From NCBI GenBank assembly GCA_026398545.1, contig JAPLSR010000346.1, forward strand, positions 1 through 9,107: DNA of 9,107 bases, given 5' to 3'. The stretch comes from Candidatus Sumerlaeota bacterium. GTDB taxonomy: Bacteria > Sumerlaeota > Sumerlaeia > MWCT01. How positions within the stretch are numbered: position 1 is the stretch's first letter; the number at the start of each line of letters is the position of its first letter. Shown here in pieces: positions 1 to 4,527 of the stretch. The position numbers and the translations under genes are program-made. A model generated the notes under the pieces. It was not told where the DNA came from, did not search any database, and worked only from the letters and a program-made list of their open reading frames with translations.

Positions 1-796
1 TGAAGCCGAACATCCCGGCCGCTTCGCTTTCGCCTTCCAGAATGAGACCATCCACAGGCACCTTTTCACCCGGTCGGACTCGGAGGCGGTCTCCCACACT
101 TATCTCTTGAATCGGCATCTCCTTTTCTTCCCCATCCCGGATAACGCGGGCTGTTCGAGGGGCAAGATTAAGGAGCTCACGAATCGCCCCGCCTGTTTTG
201 CTCCTTGCCCTTTGCTCCAGAACCTGACCAAGGAGGACAAGGATAATAATCACAGCGGCGCTTTCAAAATACATCGCCACATGTCCATCCATGCGCGCCG
301 ATGAGGGGAAAATACCCGGAGCAAGGGCTGCCGCCATGCTGTAAATATAAGCCGCTCCCGTTCCCATGGATATCAGGGTGAACATGTTGGTTGAGCGGTA
401 TTTCAACGCTGTCCAGGCGCGGACGAAAAAAGGCAAGCCCGCCCAGAACACCACCGGCGCCGTCAGTATCATCTGCAACCATTCATTCATCCTGTGAGTG
501 ATGAATTTCTGGAGCGGTTGGCGGGGGATATGGGGTGACATGGCGAGGATTAAGACGGGTATTGTGAGTATCAATCCAATCCAGAACCGGCGTTTCATAT
601 CATTCTGTTCAGTCTCAGCCTCTGGAATTTCCTCAGCCGTGGCGGTGCGTTCCAGCGCCATGCCGCACTTGGGACATGTGCCGGGGGTATCGCTCTCCAC
701 ACCTTCGCACATGGGGCAGTAATACGCCTTTGTCACCTTGCGCAGTTTGCCTTTTTCACCTTTGCCCACTTCACAATGCGGACAATATTTTTCCAT
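1..796 (-). CDS. Heavy-metal-translocating P1B-type ATPase, N-terminal part (runs off the left edge)
   Basis: An inner-membrane ATPase expected to pump a soft metal (Cu/Ag-type most likely) out of the cytoplasm. I read 265 codons without a stop from the ATG at 796, which has AAGGTGG just upstream. Residues 4-8 carry a CPHC pair. Residues 26-49 match the HMBD heavy-metal-binding domain (YYCPMC, SDTPGTCPKCGMALE). Membrane segments lie near 71-87, 108-128, 138-160 and 176-192. After them comes the actuator-domain entry GQVLEQRARSKTGGAI, then LAPRTARV and RPGEKVPVDG. The CPC-type membrane motif, the DKTGT phosphorylation loop and the ATP-binding domain would lie outside the window, so metal specificity cannot be read. 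The final residues (GESEAAGMFGF) do not match the family pattern G-x-S-x-V-D-E-S-M-x-T-G-E, so the extreme edge may be divergent or misassembled. The family call is secure; the substrate is inferred from the HMBD and the YHS neighbours. Confidence 0.9.
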   Translation of the reverse strand, partial: MEKYCPHCEVGKGEKGKLRKVTKAYYCPMCEGVESDTPGTCPKCGMALERTATAEEIPEAETEQNDMKRRFWIGLILTIPVLILAMSPHIPRQPLQKFITHRMNEWLQMILTAPVVFWAGLPFFVRAWTALKYRSTNMFTLISMGTGAAYIYSMAAALAPGIFPSSARMDGHVAMYFESAAVIIILVLLGQVLEQRARSKTGGAIRELLNLAPRTARVIRDGEEKEMPIQEISVGDRLRVRPGEKVPVDGLILEGESEAAGMFGF

Positions 797-869
797 AGTC
801 CACCTTGACCACAATGCGCATCTCCATCCCACCACACCCACTGACAGCGGATGCAAGGATGAGCTCAGA

Positions 870-905
870 GAAAAAAACTCCCACATCCTTCCTTGCGGGT
901 GCAAG
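870..905 (-). terminator. Rho-independent terminator after YHS copy A
   Basis: On the minus strand CCCGC (899-895) pairs with GTGGG (884-880), with one G-U pair, and is followed by AG and a run of seven T. The homologous terminator of copy B sits at the same relative place. It separates the YHS remnant from the P-type ATPase gene that starts 74 nt further on. Confidence 0.6.
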
Positions 906-906
906 C

Positions 907-1094
907 TTTTACAGTTCAAATATGCTCAGGGATTGGCGCTGTTTGCAGGCGATAAAAGGCGAGGAAGCAGGCAATCACAATTGGAATAATAAACACTCCT
1001 GTGAATATACATTCAACCCGGATACATACTCCGCGATTGCCCGTGCCCCGCATGAATCACGGCTGACTAATCTCGCCTCTGAATCAAAGCGATA
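907..1094 (-). other. Conserved tail of copy A: structured RNA and/or hidden coding frame
   Basis: This stretch between the YHS stop and the terminator is kept in both copies. On the minus-strand RNA, positions 1044-1033 pair with 978-967 over 11 of 12 positions, with two G-U pairs and one mismatch at the outer end. The 54-nt loop differs from copy B by one base in length. The same bases also carry an open frame after the YHS stop, with ARAIAEY and SGL conserved in copy B. Nothing here matches an RNA family I can name. Confidence 0.4.
916..1053 (-). CDS. Possible 45-aa membrane peptide within the tail of copy A
   Basis: An ATG at 1053 opens 45 codons ending in TGA at 916. The product starts MRGTGNRG and has one strongly hydrophobic stretch (FTGVFIIPIVIACFLAFY) followed by RLQTAPIPEHI. 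The last 28 codons have a counterpart in copy B that ends at the equivalent TGA, with many conservative changes (I/V, I/L, V/A, F/L). The first 17 codons are not in the same frame as copy B because of a 1-nt indel near 1000, and no Shine-Dalgarno sequence precedes the ATG. It could be a small membrane protein, a decayed C-terminus of something larger, or chance inside a structured RNA. Function unknown. Confidence 0.25.
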   Translation of the reverse strand: MRGTGNRGVCIRVECIFTGVFIIPIVIACFLAFYRLQTAPIPEHI

Positions 1095-1345
1095 TCATTT
1101 GCCCTCAATAGGGGGAGTTTTTCCAAGCTCAATGTTCCTGTCCTTCAACTGCTTCATGTATTTTGTGGGGTTCTTTTCGAACTCTTTTTTGCAGGCGGAA
1201 GAGCAGAAGTAAACGCGTTTTCCATCCTTGTCAGAGAAGAATTTCTTGTCAATTTTATTGCCATCCCTAATGGGGCATAATGCATATATTGATTCTGTTA
1301 AAAGAATAAAGGAAAAAATTGAGAATTTCGTCTTAAGGAGGTCAT
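1095..1345 (-). pseudogene. Broken YHS-domain protein gene (copy A)
   Basis: Frame 1277-1095 encodes an almost complete YHS metal-binding domain: CPIRDGNKIDKK, then GKRVYFCSSAC, KKEFEKNPTKYM and a C-terminus ending KTPPIEGK, close to the intact gene at 2925-3371. Upstream the same frame stays open for 32 more codons and includes a signal-peptide-like KTKFSIFSFILLTESIYA, but it contains no ATG, GTG or TTG. The only nearby ATG (1345-1343) starts MTSLRR in another frame; one inserted base after it would join it to KFSIFSF and restore an 83-84 aa secreted YHS protein. I therefore read it as a gene broken by a frameshift in its signal peptide. Truncation by the adjoining AT-rich DNA is the alternative, because the upstream part is AT-rich and not homologous to copy B. 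The CPx and FCSSAC cysteines remain, so decay would be recent. Confidence 0.6.
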
Positions 1346-1463
1346 TTTTATGGTTAAATCCTGAATTCCAAACTCAATATTAATGCAGATTAGTAATGGA
1401 GTCAAGATGCGCCCCATTTTAACTTTTCCTAATTTGGTTTTGATGGATGGGAAAGATTCATCA

Positions 1464-2201
1464 TTATTTCTTAAGATCAATGATTATTATATTTTTTTTA
1501 TAGGTTGCTTTTAATTTATATTGATGATGTTGCACAACATGAAATTTTATTGTAAAAGTAGTATATAGACTGGGATTTAATGGCTCTTGAGGTATTTTTT
1601 TTGTTGGTTCAGTTTTACTTTCTATGAATATCCCACCCATATCATTAATTAATTGAAAATTCGGCTTATGATTATCAATATCGATTGGGTTATTACCAAT
1701 ATTTTTAAGAAAGATTTGAATAAATATATTATCCATTTTCGCCTCAGTTAAAAGTAAATCGTTTTGTTTAATTGGAGTAGTATTTTTAATTCTTGAATTC
1801 CTTTTTGGATTAATATTTTTATCACTTTCCCATTTTATATTCATTATCATAAATTCAATGGTTCCCAATTGTATCCTTTCTCCTATTTTATATTCATTAT
1901 TAATATTCTGTGATGGATTCTGTTGTAAAATTGTTTGATTACGAAAATTTGATTTTGTAGAATCAATATTATTATTGTTAGGCGAATTATTATTTGGTAT
2001 AATTGAAATTACTGAAGAAATTGGTATTTTTATTTCTGAATTATCTAAAATTTGAATTGTAAAAACATCTTCATTAATCACAATTTTTTTTGCATTTATG
2101 GTTTTACCATCTTTGGTAAGAATTGATATAGTAGAAATATCAGAAAATGCAAATAATGATATAAATGAAAATAATATAAGTAAATATGATTTATAAGTCA
2201 T
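1464..2201 (-). CDS. Secreted DUF4352-like protein with N-terminal small beta domain
   Basis: A 245-aa exported protein of unknown role. Residues 4-20 form a signal peptide (SYLLILFSFISLFAF). Residues 24-67 (SILTKDGKTINAKK, then KIPISSVISI) resemble the short beta-barrel segment often seen in secreted proteins as 'LkdGkti.G.v...v.tldG.ei.i..s.I..I'. A low-complexity Asn/Ser/Gln linker covers about 69-102. Residues 104-235 fit the DUF4352/immunoprotective-extracellular fold: YKIGERIQLGTIEFMIMNI, then IFIQIFLKNIGNNPIDID, NFQLINDMGG, LNPSLYTTFTIKFHV and YKLKA. The start at 2201 has GAGGA 7-8 nt upstream and lies 21 nt after the end of the 112-aa gene, so both are probably one transcript from the promoter at 2606-2634. 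Codon use is extremely AT-rich (Asn, Ile, Lys dominate), unlike the flanking genes, which suggests acquired DNA. The DUF4352 call rests on pattern memory only. Confidence 0.7.
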   Translation of the reverse strand: MTYKSYLLILFSFISLFAFSDISTISILTKDGKTINAKKIVINEDVFTIQILDNSEIKIPISSVISIIPNNNSPNNNNIDSTKSNFRNQTILQQNPSQNINNEYKIGERIQLGTIEFMIMNIKWESDKNINPKRNSRIKNTTPIKQNDLLLTEAKMDNIFIQIFLKNIGNNPIDIDNHKPNFQLINDMGGIFIESKTEPTKKIPQEPLNPSLYTTFTIKFHVVQHHQYKLKATYKKNIIIIDLKK

Positions 2202-2222
2202 ATATATATCCTCATTTTATAA

Positions 2223-2561
2223 TTATTTGCTTTTACGGTTTTTTATACAAATATCATTCAGAAAGGATAGAGCCTGGGAAATAACTTGGTCTGCATTATC
2301 GCCTGATGTCCAAGGAATAAGATCATCCTCAAGCCATACCCACTTAGATTCTATTTCGTTTTCATTCTCTGTTGAAGTCGGTTGGATTTTAATGCATTCC
2401 TGATAGTATGACCTTGTACGATATTGTCCGCATTGTCCGCTGCTAATATTGCAAAGAGCCTCAATGCGGATTTGTTTTGGCACCTCTCCAATTTTCACAA
2501 CCACTTCGATAATTTTTTCTACGATAAAACATTCTGAACAGAAATCATAATTTGATATCAT
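2223..2561 (-). CDS. Hypothetical 112-aa cysteine-containing cytoplasmic protein
   Basis: I do not recognise this protein. The start at 2561 is supported by AAAGGAG 6-7 nt upstream. It has no signal peptide or membrane segment. Six cysteines are visible (8, 11, 37, 44, 56, 105), including an N-terminal FCSEC (CxxC) and CNISSGQC, which could bind a metal or pair. The N-terminal half looks like beta strands (IIEVVVKIG, IRIEAL, TRSYYQECIKIQ). A Trp/acid-rich segment (WVWLEDDLIPW) and a C-terminal helix (ADQVISQALSFLNDIC) follow. It is the first gene after a strong minus-strand promoter and is followed after 21 nt by the DUF4352-like gene, so the pair forms a two-gene unit. Base composition is AT-rich, though less extreme than in its neighbour. 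Confidence 0.7.
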   Translation of the reverse strand: MISNYDFCSECFIVEKIIEVVVKIGEVPKQIRIEALCNISSGQCGQYRTRSYYQECIKIQPTSTENENEIESKWVWLEDDLIPWTSGDNADQVISQALSFLNDICIKNRKSK

Positions 2562-2605
2562 TCATATCTCCTTTCTTAAATAAGGAAGTTTAAAAACTTA
2601 AAAGT

Positions 2606-2634
2606 AATATAAATAAGCTTATTATCTCTGTCAA
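2606..2634 (-). promoter_or_regulatory. Near-consensus sigma-70 promoter for the AT-rich two-gene unit
   Basis: On the minus strand TTGACA (2634-2629) is followed after exactly 17 nt by TATATT (2611-2606). Transcription would start near 2600, leaving a leader of about 40 nt before the ribosome-binding site of the gene starting at 2561. It lies directly after the terminator of the upstream YHS gene, so the island genes appear to be independently transcribed. Confidence 0.7.
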
Positions 2635-2699
2635 GACCGAAATTATGAAAAGTTAAGATGATTGTTTTTTATACTGACAATAAATAGAGGGATGGGCAC

Positions 2700-2730
2700 A
2701 GAAAAAAACTCCCACCTGAACTTGTGGGTG
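2700..2730 (-). terminator. Rho-independent terminator after the intact YHS gene
   Basis: On the minus strand CCCAC (2728-2724), loop of eight, GTGGG (2715-2711), then AG and seven T (2708-2702). It is better paired than its copy A homologue and sits about 195 nt after the YHS stop codon, so the transcript would include the whole conserved tail. Confidence 0.7.
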
Positions 2731-2924
2731 CAAGTTTTAATAGTTCAGATGTTCTCAGGGATTAGCGCTGTTCGCAGGCAATAAAAGGGGAGGAAGCAGG
2801 CAATCGCAAGTGGAGCAACTAATACTTCTGTGAATAATACCTTTAGACCAGATGCATATTCAGCGATTGCCCGCGCCTCAAATGAATAACTGTTGACACA
2901 ACTCGCTTCTGAAACAAAGCAAGA
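2731..2924 (-). other. Conserved tail of copy B: structured RNA and/or hidden coding frame
   Basis: On the minus-strand RNA, GCGGGCAATCGC (2874-2863) pairs with GCGATTGCCTGC (2807-2796) over 12 bp with one G-U, closing a 55-nt loop. Read on the plus strand that G-U becomes an A-C mismatch, so the fold favours the YHS-coding strand. In addition, 59 codons stay open in the YHS frame after its TAA (from SCFVSEAS to RTALIPENI, ending TGA), with a hydrophobic stretch near VLVAPLAIACFL. No usable start codon lies between the TAA and ARAIAEY. Near 2775-2804 GCAGGCAAT occurs twice, 21 nt apart, and is similarly doubled in copy A. Confidence 0.45.
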
Positions 2925-3371
2925 TTATTTGCCCTCAGCAGGGGGGGTTTTACCGAGCTCAATACCCTTTTCCTTCATCTGTTTCATGTATTTATCGGGG
3001 TTCTTTTCGAACTCTTTTTTGCAGTCGGAACAGCAGAAATAAACGCGCTTTCCGTTTTGGTCGGTGAAGATTTTCTTGTCAACTCTGGTGTTATCGACGG
3101 GGCACCTGGTCTGCTTCCTCATCGTGGTGCCATGTGTCTTGCCTTTGACCTCCCCTTCCTTTTTCCCTTTCTCTCCCATGGGCAAGGTGGCAGTTGTCGC
3201 CTTGTCATGTGACTTAGTCTCTCCAGCTTTTACTCCCTGTGCACTCGCCCCTGGTTCCCTTGTCCTTCGTGGTCTGCGAGTGGTTCTTGTCTGTGCCATC
3301 ACAGTCACCGCAAAAAGTGTGACCAGTAAGAAGGCTGCCAGCACAATCAACGATTTCCGTGTGCGAGACAT
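2925..3371 (-). CDS. Secreted YHS-domain metal-binding protein
   Basis: A 148-aa exported protein likely to bind or buffer a soft metal ion in the envelope. Residues 1-26 are a signal peptide (KSLIVLAAFLLVTLFAVTVMAQ). Residues 27-87 form a basic, low-complexity Arg/Lys/Thr/Gly linker. Residues 90-134 are a YHS domain: CP at 90-91, VDKK, GKRVYFCCSDC (Cys113, Cys114, Cys117) and FEKNPDKYM. A charged tail ends KTPPAEGK. The start at 3371 is preceded by GGAGG about 10 nt upstream. Against copy A and the usual CPVxGxKIDKK pattern, the loop after CP lacks one residue. The gene is followed by a long conserved tail and a terminator. Its order on the strand (YHS gene, island, second YHS remnant, HMBD-type P-type ATPase) suggests a metal-resistance setting, which I infer from context and family only. 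Confidence 0.85.
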   Translation of the reverse strand: MSRTRKSLIVLAAFLLVTLFAVTVMAQTRTTRRPRRTREPGASAQGVKAGETKSHDKATTATLPMGEKGKKEGEVKGKTHGTTMRKQTRCPVDNTRVDKKIFTDQNGKRVYFCCSDCKKEFEKNPDKYMKQMKEKGIELGKTPPAEGK

Positions 3372-3560
3372 ACGTGTAATACCTCCATTCAGACAGATTT
3401 TAAGGCGCTATAAAATAACCGCCTTTTTTTCAAAACCTCTTTCATTTGATAAAAATGATTTGTTATAAATTGTGTAATATTAAAATTTTAAAATACATAA
3501 TATTATTTTGTAATGGATATAGTCAACTGCAAAACTCATGCCTGTTTTTTCAATCAATCT
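3372..3560. other. AT-rich upstream region of the YHS gene with palindromes
   Basis: No gene is seen here. TAAAATTTTA (3481-3490) is a perfect 10-bp palindrome, enclosed by the inverted repeat TAATATT (3475-3481) and AATATTA (3499-3505). AAGGCG (3402-3407) pairs with CGCCTT (3420-3425), followed on the plus strand by T7. As no plus-strand gene ends before it, it may instead be an operator or a leader hairpin in the YHS 5' region. No minus-strand promoter with good -35 and -10 boxes could be placed. Confidence 0.4.
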
Positions 3561-3580
3561 TTATAATGTAAGAACCAGAC

Positions 3581-3673
3581 ACCGGCATGCCTGCCGGTAT
3601 GACCAAATCACGGATTATCCGCCTGAGGCGGACGGATTCTTTTTTTATCCATGCCAATCAGTCTGCCGCGGCA
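3581..3673. repeat. Cluster of three small GC-rich palindromes
   Basis: ACCGGCA-TGCC-TGCCGGT (3581-3598), TCCGCC-TGA-GGCGGA (3618-3632) and TGCCGCGGCA (3664-3673) are all perfect. The middle one is bracketed by a 7-bp direct repeat ACGGATT (3610-3616 and 3632-3638) and is followed by seven T (3640-3646) after a 7-nt gap. The look is that of REP-type intergenic palindromes; the middle one could also act as a terminator on the plus strand. Confidence 0.55.
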
Positions 3674-3700
3674 AACCAGTGGCTTATTATTCTTATTTTA

Positions 3701-3791
3701 GAGCGGGATGGTATTAAATCCCCCGGATTGGCAAATATTCCCATTTTGTCGCGGTCATAATACGTCCATGCGTCAAAAAATACCACCGCTC
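3701..3791 (+). ncRNA. Candidate structured leader RNA upstream of the pilin-like gene
   Basis: GAGCGG (3701-3706) pairs perfectly with CCGCTC (3786-3791), and TGGTATT (3709-3715) pairs perfectly with AATACCA (3779-3785), giving a 13-bp helix with a 2-nt bulge on one side that closes a 63-nt interior. Inside, GGCAAA and TTTGTC can form a further hairpin, and ACG/CGT a small one near 3763-3773. After it, GGTCTC and GAGATT flank GGCGG-rich sequence just before a GGAGG at 3828-3832. Strand is chosen because the downstream genes are on plus; the closing stem has no wobble pair to decide it. I do not recognise a known riboswitch class, and no ligand can be proposed. Confidence 0.4.
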
Positions 3792-3838
3792 AGGACAGGT
3801 CTCACCGGCGGCGAGATTCTCACCCACGGAGGTTTCCC

Positions 3839-3910
3839 ATGCCCAAGAAATCCACTCCATTCTTTTTTCCTTGCCCTGAGGGAACATTTAAAGGCATAAT
3901 TTTTGCGTAA
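3839..3910 (+). CDS. Possible 23-aa leader peptide
   Basis: ATG at 3839 with GGAGG exactly 6 nt upstream opens 23 codons to TAA at 3908-3910. The product begins MPKKSTPFFFPCPEG and ends GIIFA. It ends 34 nt before the pilin-like gene, whose start has a very similar signal (GGAGGTTT then ATGC in both). Position between a structured leader and a gene fits an upstream regulatory ORF, but length and composition alone cannot exclude chance. Confidence 0.35.
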   Translation: MPKKSTPFFFPCPEGTFKGIIFA

Positions 3911-3944
3911 TAATTTGGAAGGACCCAGAGTTCAGGAGGTTTTT

Positions 3945-4403
3945 ATGCATTACCGTAATCGCTCAAAGGGATTTATGTTTATCGGGCTCCTCATGGCACT
4001 TGTCATTGTCCTTATCCTTATGGGGTATTATTTCAAGAAGGATAAAGATACGCAGAGGATGTATGTCCAGACCCAGATTGACAAAAGCAAGAATGTTGCC
4101 TGCACCGTCAACCGCCAGACACTCTCCACCTCGATAATGACCTGGACAATTTCCCATCCGGGGGAGCAGGTCACTGTGGAAAAACTGCGCCAAGCGGCCG
4201 CCAGCGTCCCACACTGCCCGGACAACATTGATTACATCTTTGATAATAACGGGAATGTTTACTGTCCGATACATTTTCCGCCTCCGGGTCAGACACCCAT
4301 GCAGAAACCCTCACGTCTGAATATCGGGTCTCCGGAGGTTGATTCTCCCAGCGCCCCAGCCGCAGGAACACTTGACCGTGTTAAACAACAACTTGGGCAG
4401 TGA
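3945..4403 (+). CDS. Pilin/pseudopilin-like membrane protein without Glu at +5
   Basis: A 152-aa protein with a type IV prepilin-like N-terminus. Residues 4-9 (RNRSKG) form a short basic leader ending in Gly9, followed by FMFIGLLMALVIVLILMGYYF, matching the K-G-F-x-x-I-x-L-L pattern of prepilin peptidase substrates. The residue equivalent to Glu5 is Gly14. Then come a charged helix (31-50), NVACTVNRQTLSTSIMTW, VEKLRQAA, PHCPDN, and NNGNVYCPIHFPPPG with Cys53, Cys91 and Cys107. This CP...Y...G-x-V-x-C-x-x-H layout recalls GspG/ComGC-like pseudopilins. The tail from 115 is Pro/Ser-rich. I start at 3945 because AGGAGG lies 6 nt upstream; an in-frame ATG-less extension to 3903 has no support. No other secretion or pilus genes are in the window, so it may be an orphan minor pilin, or a single-pass protein that merely resembles one. 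Confidence 0.7.
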   Translation: MHYRNRSKGFMFIGLLMALVIVLILMGYYFKKDKDTQRMYVQTQIDKSKNVACTVNRQTLSTSIMTWTISHPGEQVTVEKLRQAAASVPHCPDNIDYIFDNNGNVYCPIHFPPPGQTPMQKPSRLNIGSPEVDSPSAPAAGTLDRVKQQLGQ

Positions 4404-4527
4404 ACCCGGTTTCTGTGCGAATCTGCCATTAGACCCAATCGCATGTGTCCCTATCTCCGGATTATGAGACTGAAAAGGGCTTCAGGGATAATATTATAAC
4501 CGCATGATTTTGAGGGGGTATGATGAT

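Larger units (their letters stand above)
841..1277 (-). repeat. Diverged direct repeat, copy A of the YHS-plus-tail module
   Basis: Copy A spans the last 61 codons of a YHS gene (1277-1095), about 190 nt of tail and a terminator, and fades out at a shared CTGACA at 841-846. It aligns along its whole length, same orientation, with 2674-3104. By eye the protein part is 39/53 identical over the ungapped stretch from KIDKK/RVDKK onward, and the first 87 nt after the stop are about 75% identical. One extra codon here (CPIRDGNKIDKK against CPVDNTRVDKK) shows that neither copy is a recent duplicate of the other. Confidence 0.85.
2674..3104 (-). repeat. Diverged direct repeat, copy B of the YHS-plus-tail module
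   Basis: Homologous to 841-1277 in the same orientation. Alignment begins at the conserved TGCCCC codons of the YHS domain (3104) and continues through stop codon, tail and terminator to a shared CTGACA at 2674-2679. Upstream of 3104 the two copies are unrelated. Copy B belongs to the intact YHS gene. The 1396 bp between the two copies is the AT-rich island. Confidence 0.85.

Noticed and set aside
805..1212. 135-codon plus-strand ORF across the tail and YHS remnant
   Set aside because: It is antisense to the YHS remnant and tail; the matching frame in copy B contains stops, and the protein part is clearly on the minus strand.
1335..1364. Perfect AAGGAGG with ATG 8 nt later on the plus strand
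   Set aside because: The frame ends after four codons (M-V-K-S-stop), and no plus-strand gene lies nearby; taken as chance.
1298..1480. 60-codon minus-strand ORF between the DUF4352-like gene and the YHS remnant
   Set aside because: It overlaps the end of the DUF4352-like gene, has no clear ribosome-binding site, and its C-terminus is a frame-shifted reading of the YHS signal-peptide region.
1278..2673. AT-rich island as an insertion sequence or integron cassette
   Set aside because: No transposase or integrase, no terminal inverted repeats at its ends, and no attC-type core sites could be seen.
3064..3468. 134-codon plus-strand ORF opposite the YHS gene
   Set aside because: It is the antisense shadow of the secreted YHS protein, whose signal peptide, domain and ribosome-binding site are all on minus.
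3701..3840. Known riboswitch (glycine, c-di-GMP, fluoride, purine, cobalamin, TPP)
   Set aside because: None of the signature core sequences of these classes can be read in the element.
3708..3899. 63-codon plus-strand ORF in the pilin leader region
   Set aside because: No ribosome-binding site, low-quality composition, and it runs through the long-range stem; the 23-codon ORF in another frame has the better signal.
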